A DNA stretch of 64,000 nucleotides from Stenocarpella maydis (Eukaryota > Ascomycota > Sordariomycetes > Diaporthales > Diaporthaceae). Of the stretch, positions 11,725 through 22,966 are shown piece after piece. How positions within the stretch are numbered: position 1 is the first letter of the stretch; each line of letters starts with the position of its first letter. Location: contig NQMI01000007.1 of NCBI GenBank assembly GCA_002270565.1, positions 558,001 through 622,000 of the forward strand. Reading direction: 5' to 3'. The position numbers and the translations under genes were made by a program. Under the pieces are notes generated by a model. That model did no database searches. It had not been told where the DNA came from and saw only the letters and a program-made list of their open reading frames with translations.

Positions 11725-13126
11725 CTAAGCCGCATTCGCAGCTTTGTGGTAATGCTGGGTGAAGTCGTACCTTACATCGAAGGTTCCCATGAGTAATTCC
11801 TTCAAGTACGCCTTGTCCTCCTGTCCCCTCGTCAACATTTGCATGAACTCATCCCTCTCGTACCTTGTCGCAGGGTCTTTGTCGGACACACGGCGGAAGT
11901 TCTCCTGCGAGATAGGGTCGATGACCGTCTTCCACTTCTCGATCCTCTTCTCAGAATACAAGTCCAGTATGGATTCGTCGGCCTTGCCATCCCATATCCC
12001 AGCGAGACAGTCGAAGAGGCCGCCACAGTCGACGAAGCCGCCCGTGATGCCAAGTCCACCCCACGGGTTACAAAGATGTGCTGCGTCAGCGGCCAAAAGC
12101 ACACGGCCGACTCGGAATTTGCTGGCACATCGCTGATGCATTTTGTAGGGTGCAAAATTGATGATCTTGTACTCATCTGGCTTCGGGTGGCCCGGCAGCA
12201 TGGTCTCAAACTTCCATGGTTGCCGTTCTCTGTATTCTTCAACAGACAATCCCGGCTTTTCTCCATACGTGATACGATAAAGCCCATCGCGGGTGATCTT
12301 TGCTGCCATCTTCGCTTTCCGGTTAGAACCCCACACGGATCCGCGCACGACGAAAGAGGAGAATGGAAGAAGCAACTTACGAAGAAATTCTCGGGATGTA
12401 TGATGAAGTTCGCTTCATGAAAACCAAACTTGTCGAAATCATAATAAGTCTACGTTTACAGTTCAACAGCGAGCACAAAATAGCGGAGCAACCACCACAG
12501 CGAAGGGGGCGCGTTAGCGGTATGGAGTGGATACTTACATTGGTTGCGATGATCTGAGCATCCCAAGTGAAGCCAGGATAATCATTACCGAACAACGCCC
12601 TCCTGACGGCGCTGTTTGCACCGTCGCAGCCAACAATATAGTCCGCCTCCAGCCTTTTCTTGCCATCTGGAGCCTCAACATCGATCCACGCCTGCTTCTC
12701 GTCTTGGCCGACGTCGACGACCTTGTGCTCCCACAGGATCCTGCCGTTGTATTTCTCCACAAAGTGGTCCAGCATGAGCTTGTCCAGGTCTTGCAGCGGG
12801 AGGCACACGGTGCGCAGGTCATTGCCGTCCACGTCGGAGATGACCTCGGCATTGAACCCGGCGATGTAGCCGTGGTCATCAGCCCGGCGCCAGCACAGTG
12901 TGTCCACAGTCATCCCCTCGGACTTGATCCGGTCCAGGATCCCAGCCCGCTTCAGGTCCGGGGTGGCTGCTGGCCCGTAGTGGGCTGCACGGGGCTGTTG
13001 GTCCAGCTGGTGCGACATCTCGACCACCGTGACGGGTATCCCATGTTTTGAGAGCAGCAGGGCGAGCAAAAGCCCGGACGGCCCTGCGCCGACAATGATG
13101 ATCTTCTCGAAGCCTTTTTGAGTCAT
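11725..13126 (-). CDS. Class A FAD-dependent monooxygenase (PHBH-type)
   Basis: Three exons on the minus strand: 13126-12539, 12449-12381 and 12309-11725, 413 aa. Introns of 89 and 71 bp have GTAAGT donors and keep phase 0; the 71-bp intron has a CTAAC branch. The dinucleotide-binding motif GAGPSG is at about residues 13-18, the DG motif IVGCDGANSAVRR precedes the first intron, and the FAD-ribityl GD-type motif VLLAADAAHLCNPWGGLG lies in exon 3. These are the three hallmarks of group A flavoprotein hydroxylases, which use NAD(P)H and O2 on aromatic or polyketide-like substrates. No thioredoxin-like C-terminal domain of the phenol-hydroxylase subgroup is present. An alternative Met 11 codons upstream (13159) is possible. 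No clustered biosynthetic genes are adjacent, so the substrate is unknown. Confidence 0.88.
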
Positions 13127-13159
13127 CTTTTGGGACGTATACGAAAGGGAAGCGTTCAA

Positions 13160-13742
13160 TGTATCGGGTCGCTTGCCTCACCTGCAACTACTTATTAATT
13201 AAGCCAGGAGGTTGTGTGTGGAACAAGGTGGAGGAGGGCTCGGTATAAAATGTACAAGCCGAACAAGTCCGGCCAGGCTAACGTGTCAGATGTCCAGTCT
13301 AGTGCTCGCGTCTGGTAAAGCCGTTCTGTCACCAACTTCTCGGCATCAGCGATCGCCAATTTTGCGGGGAAAACGCCTCAGGAACAGAAGTACTCATGTT
13401 AATCCGCTCGGCCTCCGTGCCACGGAGGGTTAGCGGAGAGCGAATGTGCTCCAGCGTCTTCGTCTCAGTCCGTAGTAGGTTTCGTTCCTAATGCGATCAC
13501 AATACCCTTGGAAACATTAGAAATCATTTTCAAAAAGAAAAATAGCGGCAGCGGTCTCCTTATGCAGTCGCAAAAGCTCAAAGGCCCAACGTTAGATAAT
13601 AAATCCAATGCAGTGTCACCGAGTGTGGACTACATGATAGTGTGTGGGCAACTGACACATAATTACATCCCTGATCTCCCCTTTGAGCTCAACGTCATAA
13701 AAGCGTTCATTTTCGATCTATCTACAGCTTAGACAATCCCTG
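13160..13742. other. Intergenic region
   Basis: Upstream DNA of the FAD monooxygenase and 3' region of the membrane protein gene, both on the minus strand. No gene seen. Confidence 0.55.
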
Positions 13743-14958
13743 TCAAACCATTCCTCGAATACTCCTGGGAGGCTGCAATTCAAAATTGTTAAAGTCAGTG
13801 TTCCTTGACCCGGATGGTGATTGTTCGGGAAATCGATGCCCTGCACCCTCCGACCGCCTCTTTGCACTGTTGGAATTTTGCCCTGGCACCAGAGGTGTGG
13901 AGGACCCGAGACTTTCACGCCTTAATGACCATAATTTGTCCAGGGCCGTCTTGAAGTCGTCCAGAATAAGGGTGTCGGTGAGGCACTTGAACACCAACGC
14001 AAGCTTCCAGAACGGGTTAACGCCCGTAGGAAGGGCGTCCGAGAATACACTTGTTGCCACTGAGAGTATATCTAAAAGGCAAAAGATGATGCTCAGCGCC
14101 GTGGCAGCCAGCATGACTGCGAACCGCGGAGATATGATGATGACCTGGCTGAATGTCATGTCGTAATGGCGTTTCAGGGTCCAAATGAGCTTGATGCAGG
14201 CGGATACCCACCAGGGGTCACGGAAGACGGTCTCGATCGGTCTTGTCTTTGAGAAGAGGTTGCCATTGGGCAGGTCGTTAAAGAATGCGAATGTTGCGTA
14301 TATCTCCAGTATCCAGTATGGCTGCACGAGGATGAACGTACAAATGAAAACACGACTGCTCCGCTTTGTCATGAAGGGTTTTATCTTCATCCACGAGACA
14401 ACGTTGTGCAGTCCATTCGAGATGTGAAGAAATGTGGCGGCAACAGACAGCCACCATCCATAAGTCGGGCTCCGCCAGAACATATTGTAGCCCTGCCATC
14501 CTCCGAGAATAAGCTGAGTGCATGCGATCTAAGTCAGTTAGCCGAGACTATTGAACGATCGTACGGGCTGTTTGACGCACATACTTCAAGCATAATCAGT
14601 TTGTGGAGGAGAACGCCCTTGCGCATGTTCGCTATTGTGATGCCCATCATGATAACTATGGCGCCAATCACTGCAAAATTGATTTGTGTAAATAAACGAA
14701 GAGTTAAAAAATGGAAATGCGGTGGTACATACTAGGCGTGAGATCACATTGTTAGAACGCGTTACTTGAGGGTCTCGGACAACATCGAGCGGAAATGCAG
14801 TAATGATTCCTCATCCGCTATCTCGAACACCCAGGGAGTGAGGCTCACCTAAACCCCTCGGCCCAGCCTTCTAGTACCATTGCTGCTGGGTCTGTTGGCG
14901 GCTTACTTGCAGTAACCCCCCTGGACACCAATCCGTCGGCACCATGGACAGGACTCAT
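13743..14958 (-). CDS. Fungal integral membrane protein, N-terminal junction unresolved
   Basis: Secure exons are 14513-13743 (256 codons plus stop) and 14670-14585, separated by a 71-bp GTATGT intron. They encode several hydrophobic helices: GAIVIMMGITIANM, WWLSVAATFLHIS, VFICTFILVQPYWILEIY and VMLAATALSIIFCLLDIL, then a Ser/Pro-rich cytosolic tail. The pattern NMRKGVLLHKLIMLE followed by a GWQG block is familiar from uncharacterised Pezizomycotina membrane proteins. A likely first exon at 14958-14849 (ends EGWAEGF, GTGAGC donor) carries the expected N-terminus. However, its phase (2 nt left over) does not match the 14670 acceptor, which needs 1 nt. Either a one-base change has broken the gene, or an unseen exon or non-canonical splice exists. 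Function unknown. Confidence 0.6.
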
Positions 14959-16390
14959 GATGCATTCGATCGATTTCAAGTCGTAGTTATCGCGGCGATA
15001 TCGATTCGAGTAGCCATGGGAGACGCTTATCAAGCGGAGAAAGCGAAAAAAGCGAAAAACGCCAGATTCGTAGCGGTGCATTTTGTCGGCTACCACAAGC
15101 CTTTTTGTACTATCTCTAGGTATGACCCGAGGCAACACTGACGTAGGGTAAGCCCCAGGGGCGAGCACTACCGAAGATGACCGCAGCTGAAAAAAAAAAT
15201 ACGCTTCAGGCGGTTGGGTAACGCAATCGAATATGAGCGAACCAGAGCTCAGAGCGCAAAAGAGCGGGCATGCAACATGTAGGTGATCACCAGGCTTTCC
15301 TCCATCCTACTTGTGACACCTTGGCAGGGTGCCACCACTGGGGAGGGCCGAGGTTGGATCTCCAAGACTTGGGGGCCCTGAGGCACTACATTGGATCGCT
15401 GGACACCGAAATGCCATTGGTCATCTCGGGACAGGAGGGCCACCTCCGGGGTACGCAAGTGAGATTTTGATGGCATTGAACTCACCGGGGGTTGATTGGT
15501 TACCAAGGGGCTTGAAAACTTATGTATGCAAGAATGCACATGCAGGGACGGGGCTCTTCCTTTTGTTTCAGCTAACTTCCTATTCCAACCCAGGAACCGT
15601 AGAACCGGCATGTTTGTTGGCAAAATCCGCAGCTCTGGTCCCAGGGAGATCATCGCTAGAGAATCCTGCACATTGGCACTGCAGCTCTCTCTTCCTGGCT
15701 TACGCAATAAAATGCGATACCAAAGGTATACTAGCGGTGCTACAAGAGACGTAGTTAAGATAGCAGGAATGTATCTAGTGTACTGAAAGGGAAGAGTTAG
15801 ACAGACCTCCCAGATATTGCCGCTTGTGTTGTACAGCCAGATGGACCACCTGCGCTGTAAATACAATAAGTATCATAAGTACCTAGGTACTTCAATGGTG
15901 CCAGTGGCGCATTGAGACTTACACAGAATCTGTTTTGCTTTGAGGCTAGTTAGCACATGTTCCTTCCATACGCAAATAAAATCAAGGTTTATAAGTTAAT
16001 TCGCTCTCGTCTTCTTGTTCACTCTGGGAAAATGCATTAAAAACCGACTATCACCCTATAATCTCACCCACCTTACTAGTATACTCGGATCAGTCGACTG
16101 GGTGAAGGAGTTGAAGTGCGGATCCTGTCTTGTTCACTTCTCCCTCCATACCGTGGTGCTTCGAACATAAAGTCACGAGACCTTAGTAGCACCCTCTTCA
16201 AAGTGATCCGAGAAGGAATAGTTGAGTTAATGGCAGGTAGACTAAACCAACGCCCAGAGCATGTTATGGTGAGTAACACCAAGCGACTCAAAACAAGCCA
16301 GCAACCCTTCGCCTCCTGTGAGATAAATGACCACCTCCAAAAGAAAATGAAAAAAGGGGGGGAAGGCTCCATATGCTACAATAGCTGCTT
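14959..16390. other. Intergenic with unassigned minus-strand open frames
   Basis: A 205-codon minus-strand frame (15866-15249) contains a possible membrane helix (about PAILTTSLVAPLVYLWYR), but the rest has no recognisable domain. A second frame reaches up to 15168 ahead of the membrane protein. They could be upstream exons, a decayed gene, or chance. A 16-bp perfect palindrome lies at 15877-15892. Confidence 0.35.
15877..15892. repeat. Palindrome with TACCTAGGTA core
   Basis: Perfect 16-bp self-complementary site, AAGTACCTAGGTACTT, in intergenic DNA. The same core recurs at 26474-26483 and 57117-57128. Confidence 0.85.
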
Positions 16391-18123
16391 CTATGGCCAT
16401 CCACCCCCATGATACCTAGAGCCATACTGACCCCCTCCACCAGCACCTCCCATGCCAGGGGATGGAGATCGGGGTCCATAAGGAGACGCCTGGTACCCAC
16501 CGCCGCCTCCTGCATAGCCGGGATAGAGGTATCCTCCAGGTGAAGATTGATAGTCACTTCCGGGAATTGCCGGCTCGTCTCCCTCATCCCAAGACTTGTC
16601 GATCGCTCCAAGGAGCAGCTTAAGGACCCACGTTTCAGGCGATAGGTATTCACCTTTAGCCTGCTGATACTCGGCCTGCTCATACTCAAATGACGAGGTG
16701 ACGTCCACGAGGTGTCCAACCTCTTGATGATTGTCGATGTGGTTCAGGAAATGCCGGGCGTCATCATCATTTCCAACCATAGAAAACTGATAGGCCACCG
16801 CACTAGAGCCCGCGGGGGTGAGTGTTGTATATCCATCGTCGGCCCGCATACGACCAAACCGGTGAGCAAGCGCGCTCAAACCATGGCGCGCGGGGGGCTG
16901 CTGCCACGGCAGGCGGCCGTCCAATTCATCTGCGGTGTTTTTTATGACTCGGAAGATTGTATCAGGCGCTTCGCCGGTCGGCTCGCCGTCGGTGACGGTA
17001 ATGATAAGAACGGGACCCTGCAGGTGACCGCTCCTGGCAGGCATCAACACGAGGGGCTCCAAGATCTTGCGATGAAGATTTGTGCCGAGTTGTGTAAGGC
17101 CTCTGTAGTCGATACGGGATACAAGTTTATCCACGTCTTCCTTATTGCGGATATTATCTCCCTGAACATTGCTGTTGATGAAGCGAATGGATATGCCATC
17201 GGGGTCGAAGAGCGTGGCGGCGGTGGCAACCTTGGCGAGAACATTGACCATATCGCTGATACGCTTGCCATTTTCCTGGTATTTCATGGAGCCGCTGTCA
17301 TCGACAAATATGACGATATCGAACAAGGCAAGGCGTACGAGATCCTTGCCGAGTTCAAGTGGGATATTCCAATCTTTGCACAGTTTGTTGACCTTGGGGC
17401 CAGCTTGGCGGACCACACGCTCAATGTAGTCAGGGGAAGTGCGAAGGAAAGGCATATTTTGGAGGTTCTTCTCTCGGATACACTCCTCCAGGCACTGGCG
17501 GAACAAGTCCTCGTAGCCCCGCATATTCCCGACTCCTCCTGCTCCTTCTGACTGAGGATGCGGTACTCTGGAAGCCTGGGCATCTTCGTCGAAGAAGTGA
17601 TGGTCCTGCGCCCCATGAGCGCCAGAAGCTTCCAGGGAAGGCGAGTAGAAGCTCTCCTTCTCAGGAGGCGGGAAGCCATCCATTCCGATCGCCATATCAG
17701 CTACGTAAGGAGGCGGAGCGCTCTTGAGTATATCTGTTAGTTCCTAAACACAAACACCCGGCGAATATGGACGCATCAGTGACCTACCTGTATGGAAGCC
17801 TGTGGGGAATGCTCTGGCTGGAAGCCTGCGTCGGGAGGCCCATAGAAATGCGCTTGCTGAGCACCGGCAGCCGCCGGGCCTGAATGAGGATGGAGGTATT
17901 CCTTGCCGCATTTCGTCAGCTTCTGAACATAAGTAGCTGTTTAAGGTGAATGCGTCGGCAGCCAACCTGTCCAGCACCAGGAGTTGGAGCTCCGGATGCC
18001 TGTGGGTTTTGGGCCGGAGGAAGGGCTCCCGACGACGACAATTTGGAAGCGAACTGTGAGATATATGTGATCAGTTCTCGTTTGAAGAACAATTGTTAGC
18101 CAAGAATGTAAACATACACCCAT
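16391..18123 (-). CDS. von Willebrand factor A (MIDAS) domain protein
   Basis: Four-exon model: 18123-18118, 18053-17967, 17922-17788 and 17743-16391, 526 aa. Introns of 64, 44 and 42 bp are all phase 0 with GTATGT, GTTGGC and GTAGGT donors. The first coding exon is only ATGGGT (Met-Gly), giving an N-terminus MGFASKLSSS that might be N-myristoylated. Residues about 30-130 are Pro/Gly/His-rich. The vWA domain begins about residue 218 with FDIVIFVDDSGSM; DxSxS is the metal-ion-dependent adhesion site. A later TDGEPTGE gives the MIDAS Asp of the C-terminal part of the fold. The C-terminus is a Gly/Tyr/Ser-rich low-complexity tail. Intracellular fungal vWA proteins of this form are mostly uncharacterised; protein-protein binding is the general expectation. 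Confidence 0.85.
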
Positions 18124-18332
18124 TACGGATACTGTGACTCGGCAAACCACACGTTCGTTGAGTTTTCCTTGAGGATATAAAAGAACGTAGATGTTGAGCG
18201 GGCAAAGCGTTTGTTGGTTTCTGTCGACTGCGGTGCTTCTGATGAGATGCAAAAGCGGTCTTGGGCTCTGAGGTGTGTTTCTGAGAGGGGCTCTAGGAAC
18301 GGTTTCTTTCCCCTTTTATACCCGCGGCCAAC

Positions 18333-18406
18333 CTCCCAGTCACTGCTGAGCTGTAGAGGAAGAATCCCTCGACGGCTGATGTTGACGAATTCTCCCAGTC
18401 ACTGCT
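18333..18406. repeat. 15-bp direct repeat CTCCCAGTCACTGCT
   Basis: Two identical copies at 18333-18347 and 18392-18406, 59 bp apart, in the region upstream of the vWA gene. Partial copies (CACTGC) recur near 18431, 18515, 18731 and 18778. Confidence 0.85.
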
Positions 18407-20602
18407 ACACGTTCGCTATTCCTCCCATCCCACTGCTCACCATAAAAAAAAAATCACTACTGTTCGCCAGCAAGTCGGCTCAGTGGTCTGTGACACTCTG
18501 TAGTAAAACCTCACTGCCCCTCTACCTGAAAGTCCTAACTCGCTCTGCACATCACATTTTCCCAGTAACTATTCGCCTGTCTGACCAGGGTGAGATTGTA
18601 CAGTCATTTCACAATGCCAGTCCCACGCCATGTAATCCATGTCATTAAGGAGGCAATTTTGTTTCACTCGGTGTTCTTCATTCTCTGTTGTCGCTGTCCG
18701 TCCAACCGCCATTGCTCTGGCCTCGGGCACCTCACTGCCCGTGAGATCCATGGTATGTTTACAGACTATAGGCTAGGTCACTGCTCGGCTTCCACCATGA
18801 TAAGATCCCATTGACACGGAGGCCAAGTAACTGATTTCACTTCCATGCGCCTTCTCTCTTGGTGGAGCACGATGCGACACTATTTCGCAGTCGAGGTGTT
18901 TATAGCATTTGAGTTCTAGCGGCTCCGAGGTCTCAAGACTTTGAATTTAGACTTGAACGGAGTCAAATTTCACCGGAACCATGTCCGGGATTTCCTGTTC
19001 ACCTTGTTCTGTGGTAAAATACACTAGACCTCCTCACGTATTTCTCAGGAGTTTTTGAGTGTGTCGTTGGCTGGGTTCGCTCACAAAGCATGATTGCGTG
19101 CCGGCTGTGACTGTTGCTCAACTATTACCCAAGTCTCCATTCTCAAATCCAGACCTTGGCAGAGCGAGCGACGTGTGTATGTCTCAGAGCTCATGTTCTT
19201 TGGTCGTTAACATTTATTGCCCAGATAAAAGTCCGAATCCTAAATCTCATCTATTTTTCATTTATCACGTATCATACACGGGAACTTGGGTGCTCATGAT
19301 TCTGTCGATCGATCCCGTCTGCTTTTCGCCAACACCAGAGACGGTTCGCTCATACCTGCTTCTTAGATTTTGATTTCCTGCTGCGCTAGCCCCGATTACT
19401 CGATAGAACGGTAGTTAAACTCTTTTTCTGACCTGTTAACCATCCGGGATACATGATATCACGCAGTTGCGCTGTTCCAGATCTCCACCTGAGTGGCGAA
19501 GACTACCTAGGCAGCGAGTTAGGCATGGGTAAGAGTGTGGGCGTCAGGAGCAGAGGACCGAGCAAGGTCATATAGGCTTACAGTATGCAAAGGATTCAAG
19601 GCCTTAGTGGATTTGGTCAGGGGTCCAACGCAAACAGTGAAGAATTGGTCACGCACAGCCGAAGACCATTGGGGAATGAAGCATCAACGTGACCACCCGT
19701 TCTTGAGGCTATTTCTCTAGGGCGGAAGTCACTTGATGCGATTAGCGTGGGGTGATGCAGGGACAAGCATATCTTGGTGAAATTGCCGCGGACTCGGTGG
19801 GGGTGACATGATCCCTCAGAGTCGGCTTGCTACTGAGCGCAACGGCCTCTGGGGCTGATGGAAGAGCATTTCATGCAGTTTAGTAGAGATCCAAGAGCTC
19901 GGTACTGCTAAGCCAGGTCTCCTTGAACTACTTTGGGGGCGTTGGTCCCATATTATAGTTATCCTATTGTGTCGGCCCCATCTGTTTGGCTATCAGAAAA
20001 GAGTACCCGGTCTTGCCGGTGAAAACCACGATAGCCGTCAGCTTGCGTGCTTCTATGGGCAATGGGACCAAGAGAAAACATTGCTTGGCAGATTAACTAG
20101 CTCCCGCGATCTAGAGTCACTCAGGCTAGGTGAATGATGGTGTGTCTTGTTCTGCATGGACAAGGGTGACGAGGACCTTGATGGTCTCGGTCTGCAAGGA
20201 TATGTATGTCCCTTCAACAAATGCGACCAAACCCGTATACTAATAGTAGTGTTGACCTTTGCGGCCGCAGCAAAGAAGGATTCACCCATGAATTTGCTCG
20301 CCCTGCTAATCTGGCTTTGCCGTTGTGTACACAAGGCATGCAAGGGCAATGCTTGCAGGCTTTTCGGCGCGCACCGCGGGTGCAATATGTTACGCATGTA
20401 CGCCTCACAGAAAAAGCTCACTTGCTGTTGGCCCGCCCGAGTGGCTTTGGTCATACAGCATCCCCCAGTCCCCGTTGCTTTTGTTTACTCTCGTTGGTAC
20501 GTGTATAGTGAGGCGATGAATCACACGTGGCCCTGCATCACGCCAGATCAGGTTCACTTCGCTCCTAAACGTCACTCGCGCCCGTGGTTAGCAATGAGTT
20601 CT

Positions 20603-20608
20603 TATAAG
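20603..20608 (+). promoter_or_regulatory. Possible TATA box of nicotianamine synthase
   Basis: TATAAG, 85-90 bp upstream of the ATG at 20693; weak, position-based evidence. Confidence 0.3.
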
Positions 20609-20692
20609 ACCTATCCAGGCCTCCGTTGATTGCAAAGAAACCTCCGCATTCAAGCGCAGTTGCACGTTTTCTCAACAGCCCCTCTTGCAACA

Positions 20693-21715
20693 ATGACCGT
20701 CGACGCAAAACAGAATGGCCAGACCGGCAACACCGTGGGTCGTGTGGCCACGAAACTGCCGTACCATGAAGACGCAGCCGAGCGCATCACCCTCGGAATC
20801 CTGACATTGTTTGATAAGCTCCGTCAGCTCGACAGCCTGCAGCCGAACCCGGTCAATGGCCGGCTCTTTAACCAGTTGTTTGATCTCGTGACCATATCCA
20901 AAACCACCACTAGCCAAGAGGCAAAGGCAAGTTGGCCTGTCGAGCCCGGCACCGGCCCCAAAACCGCTGACCACTCTCCACAGATCCTCTCTGACCCCCG
21001 GACCCAGGCCATCATCCCGGAGCTGCGGCAGGTGTGGGGCGACGCCGAGTACCTCCTCGAGCTCGACTTCGCGCGCAAGGTGATCAGGGGCGGCCCCTCG
21101 GTGCCAGAATGCCAGCAGCTGTACGAGAGCTTCCCCTACCTCGACCAGTACCGCCAGCTGGCCCGCATGGAGGCCAACACGCTCGACACCGCGCTCGGCG
21201 AGAAGGGCCTGCCGCCCGTGCGCAAGATCGCCTTCCTGGGGTCCGGGCCGACGCCGTTCTCGGCGCTGTGCTTCCGGGAGAGGCTGGGGCCCGAGGTGGA
21301 GATTGTCAACATCGACCGCAGCCCGGAGGCCATCGACCACGGCGAGCGGGTGGCCCTGGCGCTGGGGGGCGAGTTCTCCGGGAACATGAGCTTCGTGCGG
21401 GCCGAGGTCGCCGTGCCGGCTGCCCCTGAGGCGTTGGCCCTGGGGGTCCTGGGCGACTGCGACGTCGTCCACTTTGCCGCGCTGATTGGGGAGACAGAGG
21501 GAGACAAGAGGGATCTCCTGATTGCGGTCGCCAAGGCCATGAAGCCAGGGTCTCTGATCATGCTGAGGAGCACAGACAGCCTGCGGCAGTGTCTATATCC
21601 CAGGGTGGACGTTGACTGCCAGGAGGTGTTGGACGTGGTGAGCCCGGTCCTGGCGACGAGATACTTTGGGGCATCGACGAGCCTGACAACGATCGTTGTC
21701 AGTGTGGATGGTTAG
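20693..21715 (+). CDS. nas: Nicotianamine synthase
   Basis: Single-exon 340-aa protein. The start is set at the first in-frame ATG (20693); the open frame extends further upstream without a Met. Family features are a helical N-terminal domain (LFDKLRQLDSLQP), the SFPYLDQYRQLARMEANTL helix and a Rossmann-like SAM-binding core: KIAFLGSGPTPFSAL is the glycine-rich loop, VEIVNIDRSPEAI carries the acidic ribose-binding residue, and DVVHFAALIGE follows. The enzyme condenses aminocarboxypropyl groups of S-adenosylmethionine into nicotianamine, a Zn/Fe/Ni/Cu chelator. Fungal synthesis of nicotianamine was described in Neurospora. Plants use it for long-distance metal transport; in fungi an intracellular metal-buffering role is inferred. 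Length matches plant and fungal enzymes. No dedicated transporter gene is adjacent. Confidence 0.92.
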   Translation: MTVDAKQNGQTGNTVGRVATKLPYHEDAAERITLGILTLFDKLRQLDSLQPNPVNGRLFNQLFDLVTISKTTTSQEAKASWPVEPGTGPKTADHSPQILSDPRTQAIIPELRQVWGDAEYLLELDFARKVIRGGPSVPECQQLYESFPYLDQYRQLARMEANTLDTALGEKGLPPVRKIAFLGSGPTPFSALCFRERLGPEVEIVNIDRSPEAIDHGERVALALGGEFSGNMSFVRAEVAVPAAPEALALGVLGDCDVVHFAALIGETEGDKRDLLIAVAKAMKPGSLIMLRSTDSLRQCLYPRVDVDCQEVLDVVSPVLATRYFGASTSLTTIVVSVDG

Positions 21716-22966
21716 CAGGTGCATCATCACTATCATGGCTGTTTTGGAGCAGTATAGGATTAGTCACGCGCAGGGTCGAGCAGTGTGTTGCATGCAAGCA
21801 AGCACAGAGCGGATGCCATGGAAACGAACGAGGGTCTGCGGTGGCAGATGCACTATTAATATTGGTTGAGGATCGAGTTGGACTGTCACGTCGCATCGGC
21901 CCTGCCCGATCCATGAGCAGTGAGATATGAGAACTGATGCATGCAATCGTGGCTTCGTCTGGGTGGGCATGATGTCACACATGATGACGCAGGCAGTTTA
22001 TAATTAATAATGGGCCGAAAGCTGGCATTGCCTCACGACGCGCGTGCTCAGGCCCCGAGGCCGGCCCTGCGGAGAAGGTCATCCCAGCTGCGCATGGCTT
22101 GCTCAGCAGGTTTGTTACCGCCAGTCGAGCGGGAGGCGCTAGCCACGCAAGCGAGCAACGCACAGCATGAAACTGCGGCGCTTCTCAGCCACGGGTTATA
22201 GGGGGTGGATGGGGGGCTGCCCGGGTCGGATACGCTCAAGCTTGACTCGGCCTCTGAGGTGGGCATGACGCTGAGGTCAGTCACCTCCAGAGGAGCTACC
22301 AACTGGCAAGCAGTTCATAAGGGAGGCCGAGGCCCCCATTCTCGTGCCCGTGTTTGCGGGCCTGGGCTGTCACCCGTTTGTCGGATTACACCGCCAGCAT
22401 CCATCCCGCAGCCCCAGAGCACGGCAGCCACCTTCCAGCTCCCCCACACAGCCATGTCGCCAGCCGAGACTCAGCCTCAGGCCAGCGTGGTGGCCGAACA
22501 GAACCTCCCCGCACCACCACCGCGGGTAGAAATAACACAGCCGAGGGCCTCACCACCGATGGGCAAGCTCCCCTTTCCAACAGATGTGCCGAACTTTTAG
22601 GGCACCTGCGGCTAACTTTGTGCTTGAAGATCCTCAGCGACCGCACACAATCGCTGACACCACACCAAGGATGCGAGGCGGAGACCGCAGCCGTTGCTGC
22701 CCGGGACGATTCTGCTTCTGCGTCCCCTGCCCTCTGCCCTGCGACTGCTGCATCATCTGAGATGGATGGTGGTCAGGGGCGGCTTAGACATGGTTTTCTT
22801 GGGCGTTCACAGGTTGAATCAACCAGCGGGTGGGATTTGATGCTTCATTGATGGTGATCATGAGAGACGCGGGCCGGCCGTGTCACTAGTCACAGTAACA
22901 CAGTTTGGCAGCACCTGCAACCAATATATTGTTCGGGACCCTTCTCGGTGGTGACGGGTCGGTTCC
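21716..22966. other. Intergenic between convergent genes (1.25 kb)
   Basis: 3' regions of nicotianamine synthase (+) and the TRAPPC12-like gene (-). GC-rich open frames of up to about 165 codons occur in several registers, but none shows a domain, signal peptide or consistent splice sites; I treat them as chance frames. Confidence 0.5.

Larger units (their letters stand above)
18124..20692. other. Intergenic region (2.6 kb) with TCACTGC-rich promoter stretch
   Basis: Shared upstream DNA of the divergent vWA (-) and nicotianamine synthase (+) genes. From 18330 to 18785 the motif CACTGC occurs repeatedly, including a perfect 15-bp direct repeat. The remaining 1.9 kb has only short, contradictory frames. 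A TATAAG at about 20603 sits 90 bp before the synthase start. Confidence 0.55.

Noticed and set aside
11725..16390. Possible biosynthetic cluster around the FAD monooxygenase
   Set aside because: Neighbours are an RRM protein and an uncharacterised membrane protein; no backbone enzyme, regulator or other tailoring gene.
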